64,000 nt of DNA, taken from Nigrospora sphaerica. Taxonomy: Eukaryota; Ascomycota; Sordariomycetes; Amphisphaeriales; Apiosporaceae. The position numbers were made by a program, and so were the translations under genes. Below the pieces are notes generated by a model. It worked only from the letters and a program-made list of their open reading frames with translations, made no database searches and had not been told where the DNA came from. This document shows, piece after piece, positions 44,761 to 56,467 of this stretch. The DNA lies in contig JAGVVL010000018.1 in the NCBI GenBank assembly GCA_018287875.1, positions 2,844,501-2,908,500 of the forward strand, read 5' to 3'. How positions within the stretch are numbered: position 1 is the stretch's first letter; every line of letters starts with the position of its first letter.

Positions 44761-47700
44761 ATGAAGCAGCGGTTCTCTTCTCTCGATGTCAAGGTAAGTG
44801 TACCTCTGGGCGATCCCGGTCGTAGCCTCGGCGGGCTCTACGCCGCATGCTGATCTTCCGTGTCCTAGGTCATTGCGCACGAGCTGTCGGCTAGCCTGGT
44901 CTCGTTGCGGCTGGCCAACATCTACGACCTCTCCTCCAAAATCCTGCTCCTTAAATTCGCCAAGCCCGATCACAAGCAGCAGCTCCTGATCGAATCCGGC
45001 TTCCGCTGCCATCTGACCGACTTTGCGCGCACCCACGCCGCAGCGCCCTCCGTCTTCGTGCAGAAGCTGCGCAAAGCTCTGAAGACGCGACGGGTTACGG
45101 CCGTGTCCCAGATTGGCACCGACAGGATCATCGAGTTCCAGTTCAGCGATGGCCAGTATAAGCTGTACCTGGAGTTCTTTGCCAGCGGCAACGTCATCCT
45201 CACCGACAAAGATCTGAAGATCATCACGCTGCTACGGAATGTCTCCGAGGGCGAGGGCCAGGAGCCACAACGGCCGGGTCTATCCTATTCGCTGGCCAAC
45301 AGACAAAACTTTGGCGGTGTCCCCGACATGACCAAGGAGCGGGTACGCGCCGCGTTGCAAGCCACCGTGGAAAAAACCGCCGCTGCCGCAACCGCCGGCA
45401 AAAAGCTCAAGAGGAAGCCTGGTGACGAGCTACGTAGGGGCCTTGCGACAGCAATCACGGAGCTTCCCCCTATACTAGTGGACCACGCCCTCAAGGTTAC
45501 CGATTTCGACCCCACCTCTCAGCCTGCCGCTATCCTCGAAAATGAAGAGCTCCTGGGCCATCTTCTTCGTTCGCTACAGGAGGCGCGGAAGGTAGTAGAG
45601 GATATCACAAGTTCGGGGACGTGCACCGGCTATATCCTGGCCAAACCCAGGAAGGGAGATGCTCCCGTTGAACCCGCTGAATCGACTGAGTCTGGAGACG
45701 CTGCCAAGAGGTCGACCGCCGGCCTGCTGTATGAGGACTTTCACCCTTTCCTGCCCCGTCAATTCGAGCAAGATCCGGCCTACACTGTCGTCACATTTGA
45801 TAACTTCAACAAGACCGTCGACGAGTTCTTTTCGTCGATAGAGGGGCAGAAGCTCGAGTCTAAGCTGTCGGAAAAGGAGGCGGCCGCCAAGCGAAAGCTC
45901 GAGGCTGCCAGAGCCGACCAGGCCCAGAGGATACAAGGTCTGCAACAAGTCCAGGCTCTGAATGTTCAGAAGGCTGCGGCCATCGAGGCAAATGTCGAGC
46001 GTGTCCAAGAAGCCATAGATGCCGTCAATGGTCTTCTTGCGCAGGGTATGGACTGGGTCGACATCGGAAAGCTCATCGAAAGAGAGCAGCGACGAGGTAA
46101 TCCTGTGGCCGAGATCATAGTACTACCCCTGAACCTGGCCGAGAACACCATCACATTACTACTTGGTGGCGAGGAAATGGAAGCCGAACCCACCGATGAG
46201 GGGTACGACTCGGACTCGTCTTCCGAGTCGGAGGATGACGAGTCCAAGGAGGGTACAGAACAGCCCGAGAAGCTGGCCATCGACGTTAACCTGGGTCTCT
46301 CGCCGTGGGCGAATGCTGGTGAATACTACGACGAGCGGAGGACAGCGACGGTCAAGGAACAGAAAACCGCAGAGCAATCGCAAATTGCGCTGAAGAATGC
46401 CGAGAAGAAGATTGCTGCGGAGCTGCAGAAGGGTTTGAAGCAGGAAAAGCCACTTCTGCATGCCATCAGACGCCAGCTGTGGTTCGAGAAATTCGTGTGG
46501 TTCATTTCGTCCGACGGCTATCTCGTCATTGCCGGCAAAGATGCGTCTCAGAATGAGATCCTGTATCGTCGGTACCTGAAAAGGGGCGATGTCTACCTTC
46601 ACGCCGATCTCCATGGGGCGCCGAGCGTCATCGTCAAGAACCATCTGCAGACTCCCGATGCCCCTATCCCGCCCTCTACACTCTCCCAGGCCGGCAACCT
46701 TGCAGTTTGCGCTTCCTCTGCCTGGGACTCGAAAGCGGGCATGCCCGCGTATTGGGTCAACGCGGACCAAGTCTCCAAGTCGGCACCTACGGGAGAGTTC
46801 CTGCCCACGGGAAGCTTCATGATTCGAGGCAAAAAGAACTTCTTGCCGCCGGCACAGCTTATACTTGGCTTTGGTTTGATGTTCCGCATCAGCGAGGAGA
46901 GCAAGGCAAAGCACGTGAAGCACAGGCTCCAAGACACGAGCGAGATGCCATCCGGGGCAGGCTCTAGCAGCACAACGCAACTTCGTGGTGAGGATGCTCA
47001 CGATCCGTCCAAGATCGCAAGTGACGATGAGGTCAACGAGAGCGATGACGAAAATGACGAGGCAGGTGCCCACGACCAGGAAGACGCGCAAAGAGAAAAC
47101 CCACTGCAATCATCCGGGCAAAGAGACGATGCAGAGGAGGAGGAAGAGGAGGAGGAGGATGCGGAAGAGCCGGTTCCGACTGAGAAGATAGCAAGTCTCT
47201 CTGTGTCCGAAGCTGCGGATGCCGAGGCCTCGACTTCGAAGCAGCCCGAGAAAACCCAAGACGAAGACATGGGCCCCCAGGCCGAGCCTAAGGACGATGA
47301 AGAGGAGGATGAAGAGGCCGAGGCTGCGGAGTCTGGGGCAGCACCGACAGCCACACCGGAACCAGCCAAGTCAGGCAAGGCAGGAGCCCAAAACCAAAGC
47401 CAGAAGAAGCAGACTCCCAAGCGTGGCCAGAGGGGCAAGGCCAAGAAGATAGCCGCCAAGTACCGCGACCAGGACGAGGAAGACCGTGCCATGTTCGAGA
47501 CCCTTGTCGGCGCGACGGCGGGTCAAAAGAAGGCCGAAGCGGAAGCTAAGGCCAAAGCCGAGAAGGAGGCTGCTCAGGCCGCGGCCAAGGAGCGTCGCCG
47601 CGCACAGCACCAGAAACAGCAGCGGGAGACGGCGGAGCACGAAGAGGTCCGCAAGATGATGTTGGAGGAAGGCATCGAGACGCTTGACGCCGACGAGGCG

Positions 47701-48114
47701 GAGAAGACCACGCCGCTCGACAGTCTCGTGGGCGTACCGCTGCCAGGCGACGAGATCCTGGAGGTCATTCCCGTCTGCGGCCCCTACGGCGCCATCGGCC
47801 GGCTCAAGTACAAGGTCAAGCTGCAGCCAGGCTCCCAGAAGAAGGGCAAGGCGGTGAAGGAAGTCCTGGAAGCGTGGAAGAACGTGTCGGCCAAGAAGGG
47901 CGTGCTCGACGAGAAGAGCCTGGACAAGGAGCGTATGTGGCCGAGGGAGGTGGAGCTCCTAAAGTCACTGAAGCCGGAGGAGGCTGTCAACTGCATACCC
48001 GTCGGGAAAGTCCGGGTCATGGTGATGGGCGGCGGCGCAGGTGGCGGCGGCGGCGACAAGGGGAAAGGCAAGGGCAAGGGAGGCGGCAGTGGTGGAAAGG
48101 GGAAGAAGAAATAG
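44761..48114 (+). CDS. rqc2: Ribosome quality control complex subunit 2 (NEMF/Tae2 family)
   Basis: RQC2 binds stalled 60S subunits carrying peptidyl-tRNA, recruits the E3 ligase Ltn1 and directs C-terminal Ala/Thr (CAT) tailing. Two exons (44761-44793 and 44869-48114) encode 1092 residues. Exon 1 is 33 nt, MKQRFSSLDVK; the 75-bp intron (GTAAGT...CCTAG) joins it to VIAHELSASLVSLRLANIYDL. NFACT-N occupies roughly residues 1-250, coiled coils about 310-390, the NFACT-R domain about 540-660 (WFEKFVWFISSDGYLVIAGKD, YLHADLHGAPS), a long Glu/Asp-rich linker about 690-830, and NFACT-C about 930-1030 (PVCGPYGAIGRLKYKVKLQPG). The end is a Gly/Lys tail. Asp9 and the Asp96-Arg97 pair match the residues that yeast Rqc2 needs for CAT tailing. 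Identification is firm. Confidence 0.95.
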
Positions 48115-50658
48115 TGCCCAAACGATCGGCTTGCACAGCCGCCGCGGATACCAACACGGCACATTGGGCGATGTCCTTGGGGGAAGCGATAGCACGCGCC
48201 TTGGAGTTGCATTAGGCGTGGAGCATCTTTTAAGTATAGCGTACTTCCATCAACTTTTTCTCCCATCATGCATTCCCCCCCCCCTCTATCCTGGATACTC
48301 TCCTTGCTATACGGAAGCCAACTACGGGGCCGGATACCAAGGGGGCAGATCGCCAACGCTACGTAGGGTTAGCCAGCAAGGAAAGGAGGGGGCAGATGAC
48401 AAGAGGCAGCCAGACAGGGCAGACATGGGCGGAGCGTATCATTACAACGCGATGAGGGAAAGAAGCCTGCCTGATAATGGTGGCCGGCTTTGTCGCAGCT
48501 TTGAGGCAACAGGAAACATTGATTGCGTGTTTGCTCACTTGTTGGCGGCGCCCCCGATGGCCGGCGGCGTGGATGAAAATGTCTATAGGGCCAGCGGGTA
48601 CGCGTGGTCGAAGAAGGGCAGGCAGCTGATCCTACAACCCGCCCTCCCACTGGCGCCGCAAGTTTCTTCACGTTTGACGCGTCTCTCGTCCTAGAAATGT
48701 ATGGATGCCGATGTCAATTCTTGTGTTGCCTCGGGTGCTGTGATACGCATAGGCATAGGCTGGGGGCGGCCTGGTAGCTTCGACATCATCTCCCGGCAAG
48801 GGGAGGGACTTAATTCGCGGCCGGGCTAGATACCACCACGGTATCGTGATGAAATTTGCTTCCAAAGTACCCACAGGACCTCCCCATGAACGATTCGAAT
48901 GCGGCGTTCGGCCCAGCCTTCTCTTACGAGCTGGAGGTTGCCAGGCACACATCTGGAGGGAAAGGGGGCAGCGCCAGGAGAATCCAAAAGTGCCACGGGT
49001 CAGGCTCGAACCCCGACGCGGGCGCCCCCTCCCCTCTAATGCCCATCGGAATGATATAATTAGAAAAAGGCACGAACGCCTGACGAAACCCGGATGAGAA
49101 TGCACCAGGGAAGGGGCAAAAGGTGCCTCGGGTTACGTGAGGGAAACGGCAAAAAGTTAGGTTCCGGCCGGTTGTTCCAAGTTTGACCTGAACCACAACC
49201 CGCTCCCTGTAGCCGCCTTCGTGGAGCAGTGACGGCCAGTTCCATACAAAGACCGAACTGAACCAGTTCATCTGGCCACTCTAACTAGACCACCGGGCTC
49301 GGACGGGGGGTAGTGGAGGAGAGACATGGTTGGAAGAAGAGCCCGTTAAACAAAATGATATGGCCTCCTCCTCCTCTCCCGTTTGCTTTGCCTCGTCAGG
49401 CATCCGTCGTGGCCGCCGCTCGGCTACTCCTCGGTCGTGCCACCAGGCAGACAGGCATCCAGAACATGAGAAAACGCGTGGCCATCTTATCTCTCCTCGG
49501 GGCAATCGGTGCTCTGCCTATATTCGTACCGCGCGAATACGGCCAGAGGCACGGTCCGGCCCTCTACTCCCCCTGGGTCATGAACATGTGCGGGCCCTGC
49601 GAGGATGTCGCTTTCGGGAGCTGGATGAATGTAGAACGGGGATACCCGTGCCGTAAACACAGCAGACCCTAGCCCACCGCCAGGGCTGTTCGTAGAAGAC
49701 TGTGGCACTGCAATTAGGGATCGTGAGTTTGCCAGTCAACTACCCAGATGAAAGGAGTTCCTATATCTCAGCCGTCTGGGTTCAGGTACCGTTACTGTCT
49801 ACTTGCCGATGACATGGCAGCTAATGGGTGGTTTCGGGTTATTCAGAAGTCTCCCAGTCAAGTTCTATCATCTTTTTCCCGACTTGAAAATAACTGGGCC
49901 AATGCGCCGGTGGAAGGGTACAGAAGTGCCTACACAAGAAGGAACGGGCAGTTTGGGCGTCTCCATTTACGGTATACGGCCAGCGTTGGTAACCACTACC
50001 CTCATTGGTCCGAGTTCATCACTGGCCCGCCACCAAGAAGCGCATACCAACAAAACCGATGTATATTAACCAAATGGAAGTTTGAACGCGAGCCGTTGGT
50101 TCATCTTAAGCATGTCCGTTACCTGGTTCGTACCAAATTTTCGGTTCCTTCCAAATCTGACATGGGCAAAAAGAAGCCCACGGCGGCGAAACAAGAGGCC
50201 GGCCCAGGATTATATACAGCTATCCGCGGCAGAGCCCTCGCCCCTTATTGATAAGCAATTTCAGTCGGTCGAAAGACGACGCACCGCCTCTCTCCAGTCG
50301 GAGGCCGCGTGACTCGTCGGTGGTCCTGGTGTATTGCTTACGGGCTATTGCCCGGGAGGGTACGAACCTTCAGCCGGCGCCTTTTCGCCAAGGACCCGCG
50401 GGAAAGCCAGATGCCGGTGATTGAAACGCCCCGTTCTTCGGCGGCGGCGGATGCCGGACAATGGCAAATGTGCGGGGGGCCGAGATGCGGCACGGAGTAT
50501 ATATAGTGGTGTACACTTACAGAAGTTATGCAGCCTCCCGAAATGTAGGTTCCGACCCGGTACCGCATGTGTGCCTGCCCCCTCTCGGTCTTCACAGTCC
50601 CTTACGCCTTCCGACCCATTCTCCCAACTTCCCTCTCATAACCTCCCTCCCACCCGCC
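48115..50658. other. Gene-free intergenic region
   Basis: No gene can be supported. A 10-base C run is at 48275-48284. A 167-codon plus-strand frame (49748-50251) has a fairly even composition but no domain or homologue that I recognise. A tRNA T-arm-like sequence at about 49010-49025 on the minus strand does not extend to a cloverleaf. Confidence 0.4.
50498..50505 (+). promoter_or_regulatory. TATA-box candidate
   Basis: TATATATA lies 154 bases upstream of the start codon of the 142-residue protein gene, in otherwise G+C-rich sequence. Position and isolation fit a core promoter element; there is no direct evidence of use. Confidence 0.35.
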
Positions 50659-51277
50659 ATGGCGTCGCCATCCCCGTCGTCGCCGCCGTCCGCGCCGGGC
50701 CGGCCGATCCTGATCGTCGGGCTCACGGTGCACTCGGAGATCCCGGCCTACTTCCGGACGCTGTACGGGACGCCGGCCGAGATCCAGGCCAAGATCGACG
50801 GCGACGAAGAGCACGGCGCCGCCGCCGGCTACGCCATCACGGGCTACCAGATGCGCGAGGACGCCGTGCCCGCCGGCCTGCAATGGCTCGAGTAAGGCAG
50901 CCCTCGGGGGGTTTTCCTCCTTGCCCCTTTTCTGGCCCATCCGGGGTACCCCCGACCCGTTTCCCTACCATTGTGGCTCCCCGCTACGCTTGGTCTCTGG
51001 CGTTCTGGCCCGATGGTGTTCCGCGAACCGGCTCCGCGATCACCCCGTTTTCGGAACAATACTGACGCGGCATCCCGGCAGGGACGCCCTCCGCACCCAC
51101 CGGTACGACGCCGTCGTCATCGGCTCCGGCCTGCGCCTCATCCCGGCCCAGACCGTCCTCTTCGAGACCGTCGTCGACACCGTCCGCACCCTGGCGCCCA
51201 CGACCCCCCTGCTTTTCAACGAGGGGCCCGGCACCAACGTCGAGGCCCTGGAACGGAGGTTTGGAAAGTCGGCATAG
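50659..51277 (+). CDS. Conserved small protein of unknown function
   Basis: Two exons (50659-50891 and 51082-51277) encode 142 residues. The 190-bp intron (GTAAGG...CGGCAG) is the longest in the window and joins LQWLE to DALRTHRYDAVVIGSGLR. After a Pro/Ser-rich start, the sequence has a hydrophobic strand (PILIVGLTVHSE), a helix-rich middle, a second strand followed by a glycine motif (DAVVIGSGLRLIPAQT), FETVVDTVRTLAP and LLFNEGPGTNVEALERRF. The pattern resembles small single-domain alpha/beta proteins of bacteria and fungi with a V-V-I-G-x-G-x-R motif, for which no function is known to me. No signal peptide or membrane segment. A TATATATA element lies upstream at 50498. The gene is convergent with the NIPA gene, 291 bases apart. 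Confidence 0.75.
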
Positions 51278-51568
51278 GCCGCTGGGGCCCCTCAATCGGC
51301 GGCTTCAAACTCGCTGCCTCCATCACATAAACGTCAGTAGCACGGCCACGATACTATGGGAAGACTTTGGGGAAAACGCGTTTAATCTTTCTCGCGTCTC
51401 GAGGTATCCAGCCCTAACCACCTATCACGAGGAATAGGAATTTCTATGCGGTATCAATACTTGTAAAAACCAGACCCAGGCCACATCCCGTGCCCCTTTC
51501 GCTCTCTGAAAACCATGTTGCCTAGATTTTGGACGCTTGACCCACCGTAGCCCGGGATCTACAGTCCA

Positions 51569-53344
51569 TCAACAGTTATCATCCCCTGCCCGTGGCCGTT
51601 GGCCCTGGGTATCCATTCCGCTGGGTGCGGGCCGGGCCGGGCCACCAACCGCCTCCTCCTCATCCCGAAACAAAAGAACAGGCGCTCGACTGCTGCTCGC
51701 AGGAGACGCCCCGACAGCATTCTGACTCCCGGCCCGCGGCCGGCCCTTGAACCACTTTAGTTTCCAGAGTCCGCCAAGCGTGGGCTCCAGGACGTTGGTC
51801 GTACTCCGCCTACGGTCGTGCCTCCGCGCCGTAAACCCCGGAAACCCCGTCGATTTCCTCCTCTTACGGAAGATGCGTCGTTGATTGAGCTCCGCCTCGG
51901 CACCCGATCGCTCGGCGTTGGAACCCGAGCCTGCCGAGACATTCGACACGTTTCTTTTCCCCGTGCCTCGTAGTAGCGCCGTCGTCTCGTCTGCGCCGGC
52001 GGGCAACGTCACCGAGCGCCTCGGGTTCGGGGGCGGGCCCGGCGCGGCATTGTCCTCGAGCTCGTCCCATATGTTCGCGTGCTCGCTCCACCGCGGTTTC
52101 GGTTTCCGCCCGGGCGTAAGCGGCGTCACCTCGCCAGCATCAGGGCCGAAGGTGTTGTATGTGGGCAGCACAGCGTCGTCCTCATCCGCGATAGTGTCGG
52201 ACCCAAGAAGTGAATCCTCCTCGCCTTCCGTGTCTTCGACGAGACCCAAGCCGGGCGCCAGCGTGCTTTGTCCAACCCCGGCGGGGGAATGTTGTTCGTC
52301 GTTGAGGCGCCAGGACAATGCGAGGACGCCTGTGAGCAGGATGGCAGTGCCGAGGGCTATGAGGCCGCCTTGCAGAGGCGAAATCAGGTCTGTCTGGTTA
52401 AAGTAAATGAGGCCATCCAGGATGGCGATGATGTTGTATATGCAAAACACCAGGGGGTAAAGGACCGAGGTCGAAATCAGTTTCAGACCGCGGTGAAGGT
52501 AGTACAACTGGCTCAGCGCCAGGGCGATCAACCCCAGCACGATGATCCACGACTGCCAATAAACGAACTGGTTGTCGCCGTCACTGAGGGTCCTCAGGAG
52601 CAGCTCGACAGCCGATTTGGCTAAGAGCAGGGAGTGGGCGGACAGGATACCGCTGACACCGCCGTAGGCCAGCCCCCGGGCAAAGCGGAACTTGGCGTTT
52701 TGCGAGAGATTCGTCAGGTAGCTGACGAGGTCCACGCCGATGGCGATGGTCAGGACCAGAACGGCCTGGAAGGCCATCCAGAGGATGAACTGCCAGCGGG
52801 CCATCAACTCCATCAGTTCGTGTAGGCTGTGGGCGGGGGAGGGTATCGCGCCGAATATGCCTATCAGAACGGCGCCTCCCGAAACCAGCAAGGTACCCCA
52901 GAGGCTCCATTTCGTGAAGGGCTCACTGAGTATAATGGTGGCGCATATCGAGTTGAAGACCAGGCCGGCAGCCTGCAGGGTCGACAGCACGGGTAGGGGT
53001 AGAGTCGATATCTGGATACTGCTCCCGAGCAGGTTGGCAACGATGAACATGCCCATGCCTAGCTGCCACCGGCGCCGGCGGTGTGGCGGCCGGCGAACGT
53101 CATGCGGCCCTTTCTCGTCTTCGAGGATGTGCGACTTGCGCTGCAAGGTGAGCCCGAGGGACTGTACGCTGGTGGAGAGCAGGCCGACAACGACGCCGAT
53201 CTGCAGGGCAAAGGCGCATTAGCTGGCTGGCGCAGGAAGGGCCACGCGATGCTGGCGGGCGCAACGACGGGGGCCGGAAAAGCAGGGGGGCATGAGGCCT
53301 ACCGCGATACTCCCGCCCGGAGACAAACCGCCGAGCGACCCCAT
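51569..53344 (-). CDS. NIPA-family magnesium transporter (DUF803)
   Basis: NIPA-like proteins are membrane Mg2+ transporters of the drug/metabolite transporter superfamily. Exon 1 (53344-53303) encodes MGSLGGLSPGGSIA and exon 2 (53200-51569) continues IGVVVGLLSTSVQSLGLTLQRKSH, the first transmembrane helix and the typical family loop; the intron is 102 bp (GTAGGC...TGCAG). The product is about 557 residues. Eight to nine hydrophobic segments follow, for example MGMFIVANLLGSSIQI, LQAAGLVFNSICATIILSE, LVSGGAVLIGIFGAI and IALGTAILLTGVLALSW, ending near residue 330. The rest is a long cytosolic, Ser/Arg/Glu-rich tail with no recognised domain. An upstream in-frame ATG at 53404 would add 20 residues. 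The gene diverges from vma-4. Family assignment is firm; ion specificity is inferred. Confidence 0.88.
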
Positions 53345-55023
53345 TCCGATCAGAAGGCGAGTTCGAGGGTCATCGGGTGTTGGCCACAGATGGAGAGCAA
53401 GCAAGCTTGGCGGCGCATTGAGCTGCAGTGGTTATCGAGGTGCCGTGGCTTCGCGGGATCGCGGAAGGTTGGAAGGCTATGCTAGGATTGCGTGTCAGGT
53501 CGTCGGCCGACAGGGACTGGGTAGGTTGCTGGCCCAGCTGGAGGGCACTCGCTCGGCGGGACGTACGGTCGGGCGTTATGTAACCGGGGGGGCAATGGGA
53601 AGTCAGCTCGAGTCGCACGACAGCGGGCGACAGACGACGATCTTTCACGATTCGACTGCAACCGGACGGCCAGACAGAAGAGACGGACGGAGCAAATGGG
53701 CAAGTCGATGACGCCGCCGCTCGACGGGGATCCTGCCGAAAGAAGACGAAGAGACGCGGATTGGATGGGGCGGTAGATGCGAACGAAGGCCGGGAACCCA
53801 ACAACCTTAGCGATGGCCGCAGGGGAGCTGCGCTATGAACTAGACCGCTGTGATGTACTTCTCACACCTACACAGGGCGGGAGCAGTAGGGACGGCAAGG
53901 CAGAGACAAGGAGAGGGAGAGAAGGGGACTCCTAGCTGATGAATGCAAATAATGATAATACTCGTCGTCCCAAGCTGAATGGGGTCATGCTTGGTACTGG
54001 AGGTATGTATGTAGGTACGGGGCCTACGTCCACGTACATACCTCTAGAGAAGATGCCATTCCGACACGTACATACCCAGAGACGTGCGTCCGTACAAGCT
54101 ACTACATGCATCCATACTGGGCGTCATCTGATACGACGGGCGATCAATAGCAGCAAAGCAGGAGGAGGACCACCTGGCCGGCCGGGCCCTTTACGCGCGC
54201 GGGCGCAGTTGGTTGAAACCCGCAACCCGCACCGAAGCACTGCGTCTCTGCAATTTGCGCCGGAATGACTGGGTGTAGCGCCATGCACGCCCGCAATCGT
54301 CCATCCCCATGGGATGGGTCAAGTGCCGCGCCGTCCACCTGTCGCGGGCACCCACATGGCCCATGTCCACGGGCAGAAAATAGCTACGATGGGTAAACGT
54401 CCATCCCTCCGGGGTCACCCGCCCCCGACCCGCGCGACGAGCTTCGCGAGCAGGCACACCCGCCCGCCACGCTGGCAGGCCCAACTCTTCGCACAATCGA
54501 TATCCTCGCTGCAGATGTCTTGACTCGCCGTGACGCTTGGCGCAGACCCCGAGCTAGAACCTCAGCTGCCGTCCACCATGGTCCCGCTGTCTGAGACGGG
54601 GCCGGCCAGGCGATCCATGTAGACCGAGCAGGTGGTATCAACCCAACGCCTCAGTCGTTGGACTCGCATCGTGCACCGTTCAGATGTAGATAGAACATTC
54701 AACATCACCTACCAGCTGTTGGCGAGCTGCATGGCCGGCAACCGGCTTATCTGAGTCGGTGAAACACCACCCGGCGACCTAACTAAGCGTAAACCCGTGT
54801 GGCTAAGACGAGGTGTGTAAAGAGGGGTGTTGGAGGTGGTGACGCTCTACATTCGTACAGGCCGATACAATAGATGCAAAATGTATTTCCATCCGTAGTA
54901 CGGAGTAGCCATCGGGGGCTCAGCTGACCCTCGGCTCTCAGCCTCGGCCTCTCGAAGCCAGGCACTGGCGGTTAGGGTGTTTGCTCGTTCACGGGTGGCT
55001 CCAAGGCGCCCATCCCGCCCACA

Positions 55024-55092
55024 CTGGCTGCTGGTGCTGCTGGGGCTGGTGCTGGTACTGCTGGTGCTGGTACTGCTGGTGCTGCTGGTGAT
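55024..55092. repeat. Imperfect CTGCTG/CTGGTG array
   Basis: Imperfect trinucleotide array of CTG, GTG and GTA words, with internal hexamer periodicity (ctggtg, ctggta). It is translated as a Leu/Val run in one frame, which explains a spurious hydrophobic open frame on the plus strand. Confidence 0.7.
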
Positions 55093-55105
55093 GCGGCTGT
55101 CCCAT

Positions 55106-55164
55106 CTCCAGCCCAGAGGCACCTCCAGCCCAGAAGCACCTCCAGCCCAGAAGCACCTCCAGCC
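55106..55164. repeat. 17-bp tandem repeat, 3.4 copies
   Basis: The unit ctccagcccagaagcac is present as one copy with a single G/A difference (55106-55122), two identical copies (55123-55139, 55140-55156) and a partial copy. It is non-coding on present models, about 0.4 kb upstream of vma-4. Confidence 0.9.
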
Positions 55165-55312
55165 TAAACTAACGCAACGACGTAACGGGGGACAACGGAC
55201 CCACCCTTGGACCTGCTCCCCCATGCCGAACGACGACGACGCTGTTCCATGCTGGCTCGAGAGTCGACTGTATAGAGCTTCACCCAAGAGAGAACGAGCG
55301 AGCCAGACAGCT

Positions 55313-55318
55313 TATATA
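55313..55318 (+). promoter_or_regulatory. TATA-box candidate upstream of vma-4
   Basis: TATATA in a G+C-rich context 240 bases before the vma-4 start codon. Plausible core promoter element; not tested. Confidence 0.25.
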
Positions 55319-55557
55319 CCCCTCCCGCCTAAAAGTCGTACCTCTTGTCCCGTTTCCCCATTGCGTGGCAGCTTGTCCGCCGAGCTCCATCCCGCCCTGC
55401 CCGCCCTAGCCTTGCTCGGTGCATCTTTCCTCGCTGGAGATAGACCGACCGCCGCCGCTCAACTACATCATATTACCTCGCACCCTCGTACAGCCAAACC
55501 AGCCTCTCTCATCCATCCATTCATCCACCACCGCCGCCGCCCCCAAAATACGTCAAG

Positions 55558-56467
55558 ATGTCGCAAGTCCACGGCATGTCCGACGACCAGGTGAGTGCCG
55601 CGTGCTCGAGAAACCCCCACGACTCGACGGCGACGAAGACGAAGACGACGACGACGACGACGACGACGCCGACGGCTGGCAATGGGAGTGTGTGCTAATT
55701 CCCCCCGTTACCGCAGGTCGGCCAGGAGCTCCGCAAGATGACGGCCTTCATCAAGCAGGAGGCGCACGAGAAGGCGCGCGAGATTGAGATAAAAGCCAAC
55801 GAGGAGTTCTCGATTGAGAAGTCCAAGCTCGTCCGCCAGGAGACGGACGCCATCGACGCCGCCTACGCCAAGAAGTTCAAGCAGGCCTCGCTGTCGCAGC
55901 AGATCACGCGCTCCACGGTCGCCAACAAGACGCGCCTCAAGGTCCTCGGCGCCCGCCAGGAGCTCATCGACGACATCTTCAACGCCGCCCGCGACCGCCT
56001 CGCCGCTGAGGGCTCCCAGGACCCCGCCAAGTACAAGACCATCCTCACCAACCTCCTCCTCGAGGGCCTCTACGCCCTCACCGAGGCCGATGTCCAGGCC
56101 CGCGCCCGCCCCAAGGACTACGACGTCCTCAGGGGCGCCATCGAGGACGCCCAGAAGGAGTACAAGGAAAAGGTGGGCAAGGAGACCAAGGTGACCATTG
56201 ACGAGGAGAACCCGTTACCCGAGGAGAGGTAAGTGCCGCACACGTTGCCAGCCCCCGCCTACGCACCCCTTTGGCGTAGGAGCATCGCCAAAAGCTGACT
56301 GAAGTGGCCGCCACAGCGCTGGTGGGGTCATGATCGTCGGCGGCAAGGGCAAGATCGAAATCAACAACACATTCGAGGAGCGCCTGCACTTGTTGCAGTC
56401 TAGCGCGCTGCCGACCATGCGAAAGACGCTGTTCGGCGAGAACCCTAACCGCAAGTTCTACGACTAA
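55558..56467 (+). CDS. vma-4: V-type proton ATPase subunit E
   Basis: Subunit E (Vma4) is part of the peripheral stalk of the vacuolar H+-ATPase, pairing with subunit G to hold V1 to V0. Three exons (55558-55590, 55717-56228, 56317-56467) give 231 residues, the usual family length. Exon 1 is 33 nt, MSQVHGMSDDQ; exon 2 starts VGQELRKMTAFIKQEAHEKAREI, a long N-terminal helix typical of subunit E; the last exon reads SAGGVMIVGGKGKIEINNTFEERLHLL and ends NRKFYD. Introns are 126 bp (with a GAC-rich microsatellite and a CTAAT branch site) and 88 bp. Donors are GTGAGT and GTAAGT. It is convergent with the CANIN-like gene, 434 bases apart. Identification is firm. Confidence 0.96.
55629..55671 (+). 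repeat. GAC/GAA microsatellite inside vma-4 intron 1
   Basis: GAC and GAA triplets fill about a third of the 126-bp first intron. Read through in the vma-4 frame it would give a Thr/Lys run, then stop at the TAA of the branch-site-like CTAAT. Confidence 0.8.

Larger units (their letters stand above)
53345..55557. other. Divergent intergenic region NIPA / vma-4
   Basis: About 2.2 kb without a supported gene. It holds a CTG/GTG-rich stretch (55024-55092), a 17-bp tandem repeat (55106-55164), a TATATA element at 55313-55318, and pyrimidine-rich sequence (TCATCCATCC repeats) just before the vma-4 start. Both promoters are expected here. Confidence 0.45.

Noticed and set aside
48990..49050. tRNA-like GGTTCGAGCC sequence on the minus strand
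   Set aside because: The standard five-base T stem does not pair and no acceptor, D or anticodon arms could be fitted.
49748..50251. 167-codon plus-strand frame
   Set aside because: Even composition but no family, no start context of note and no intron evidence; could be a real orphan gene but cannot be supported.
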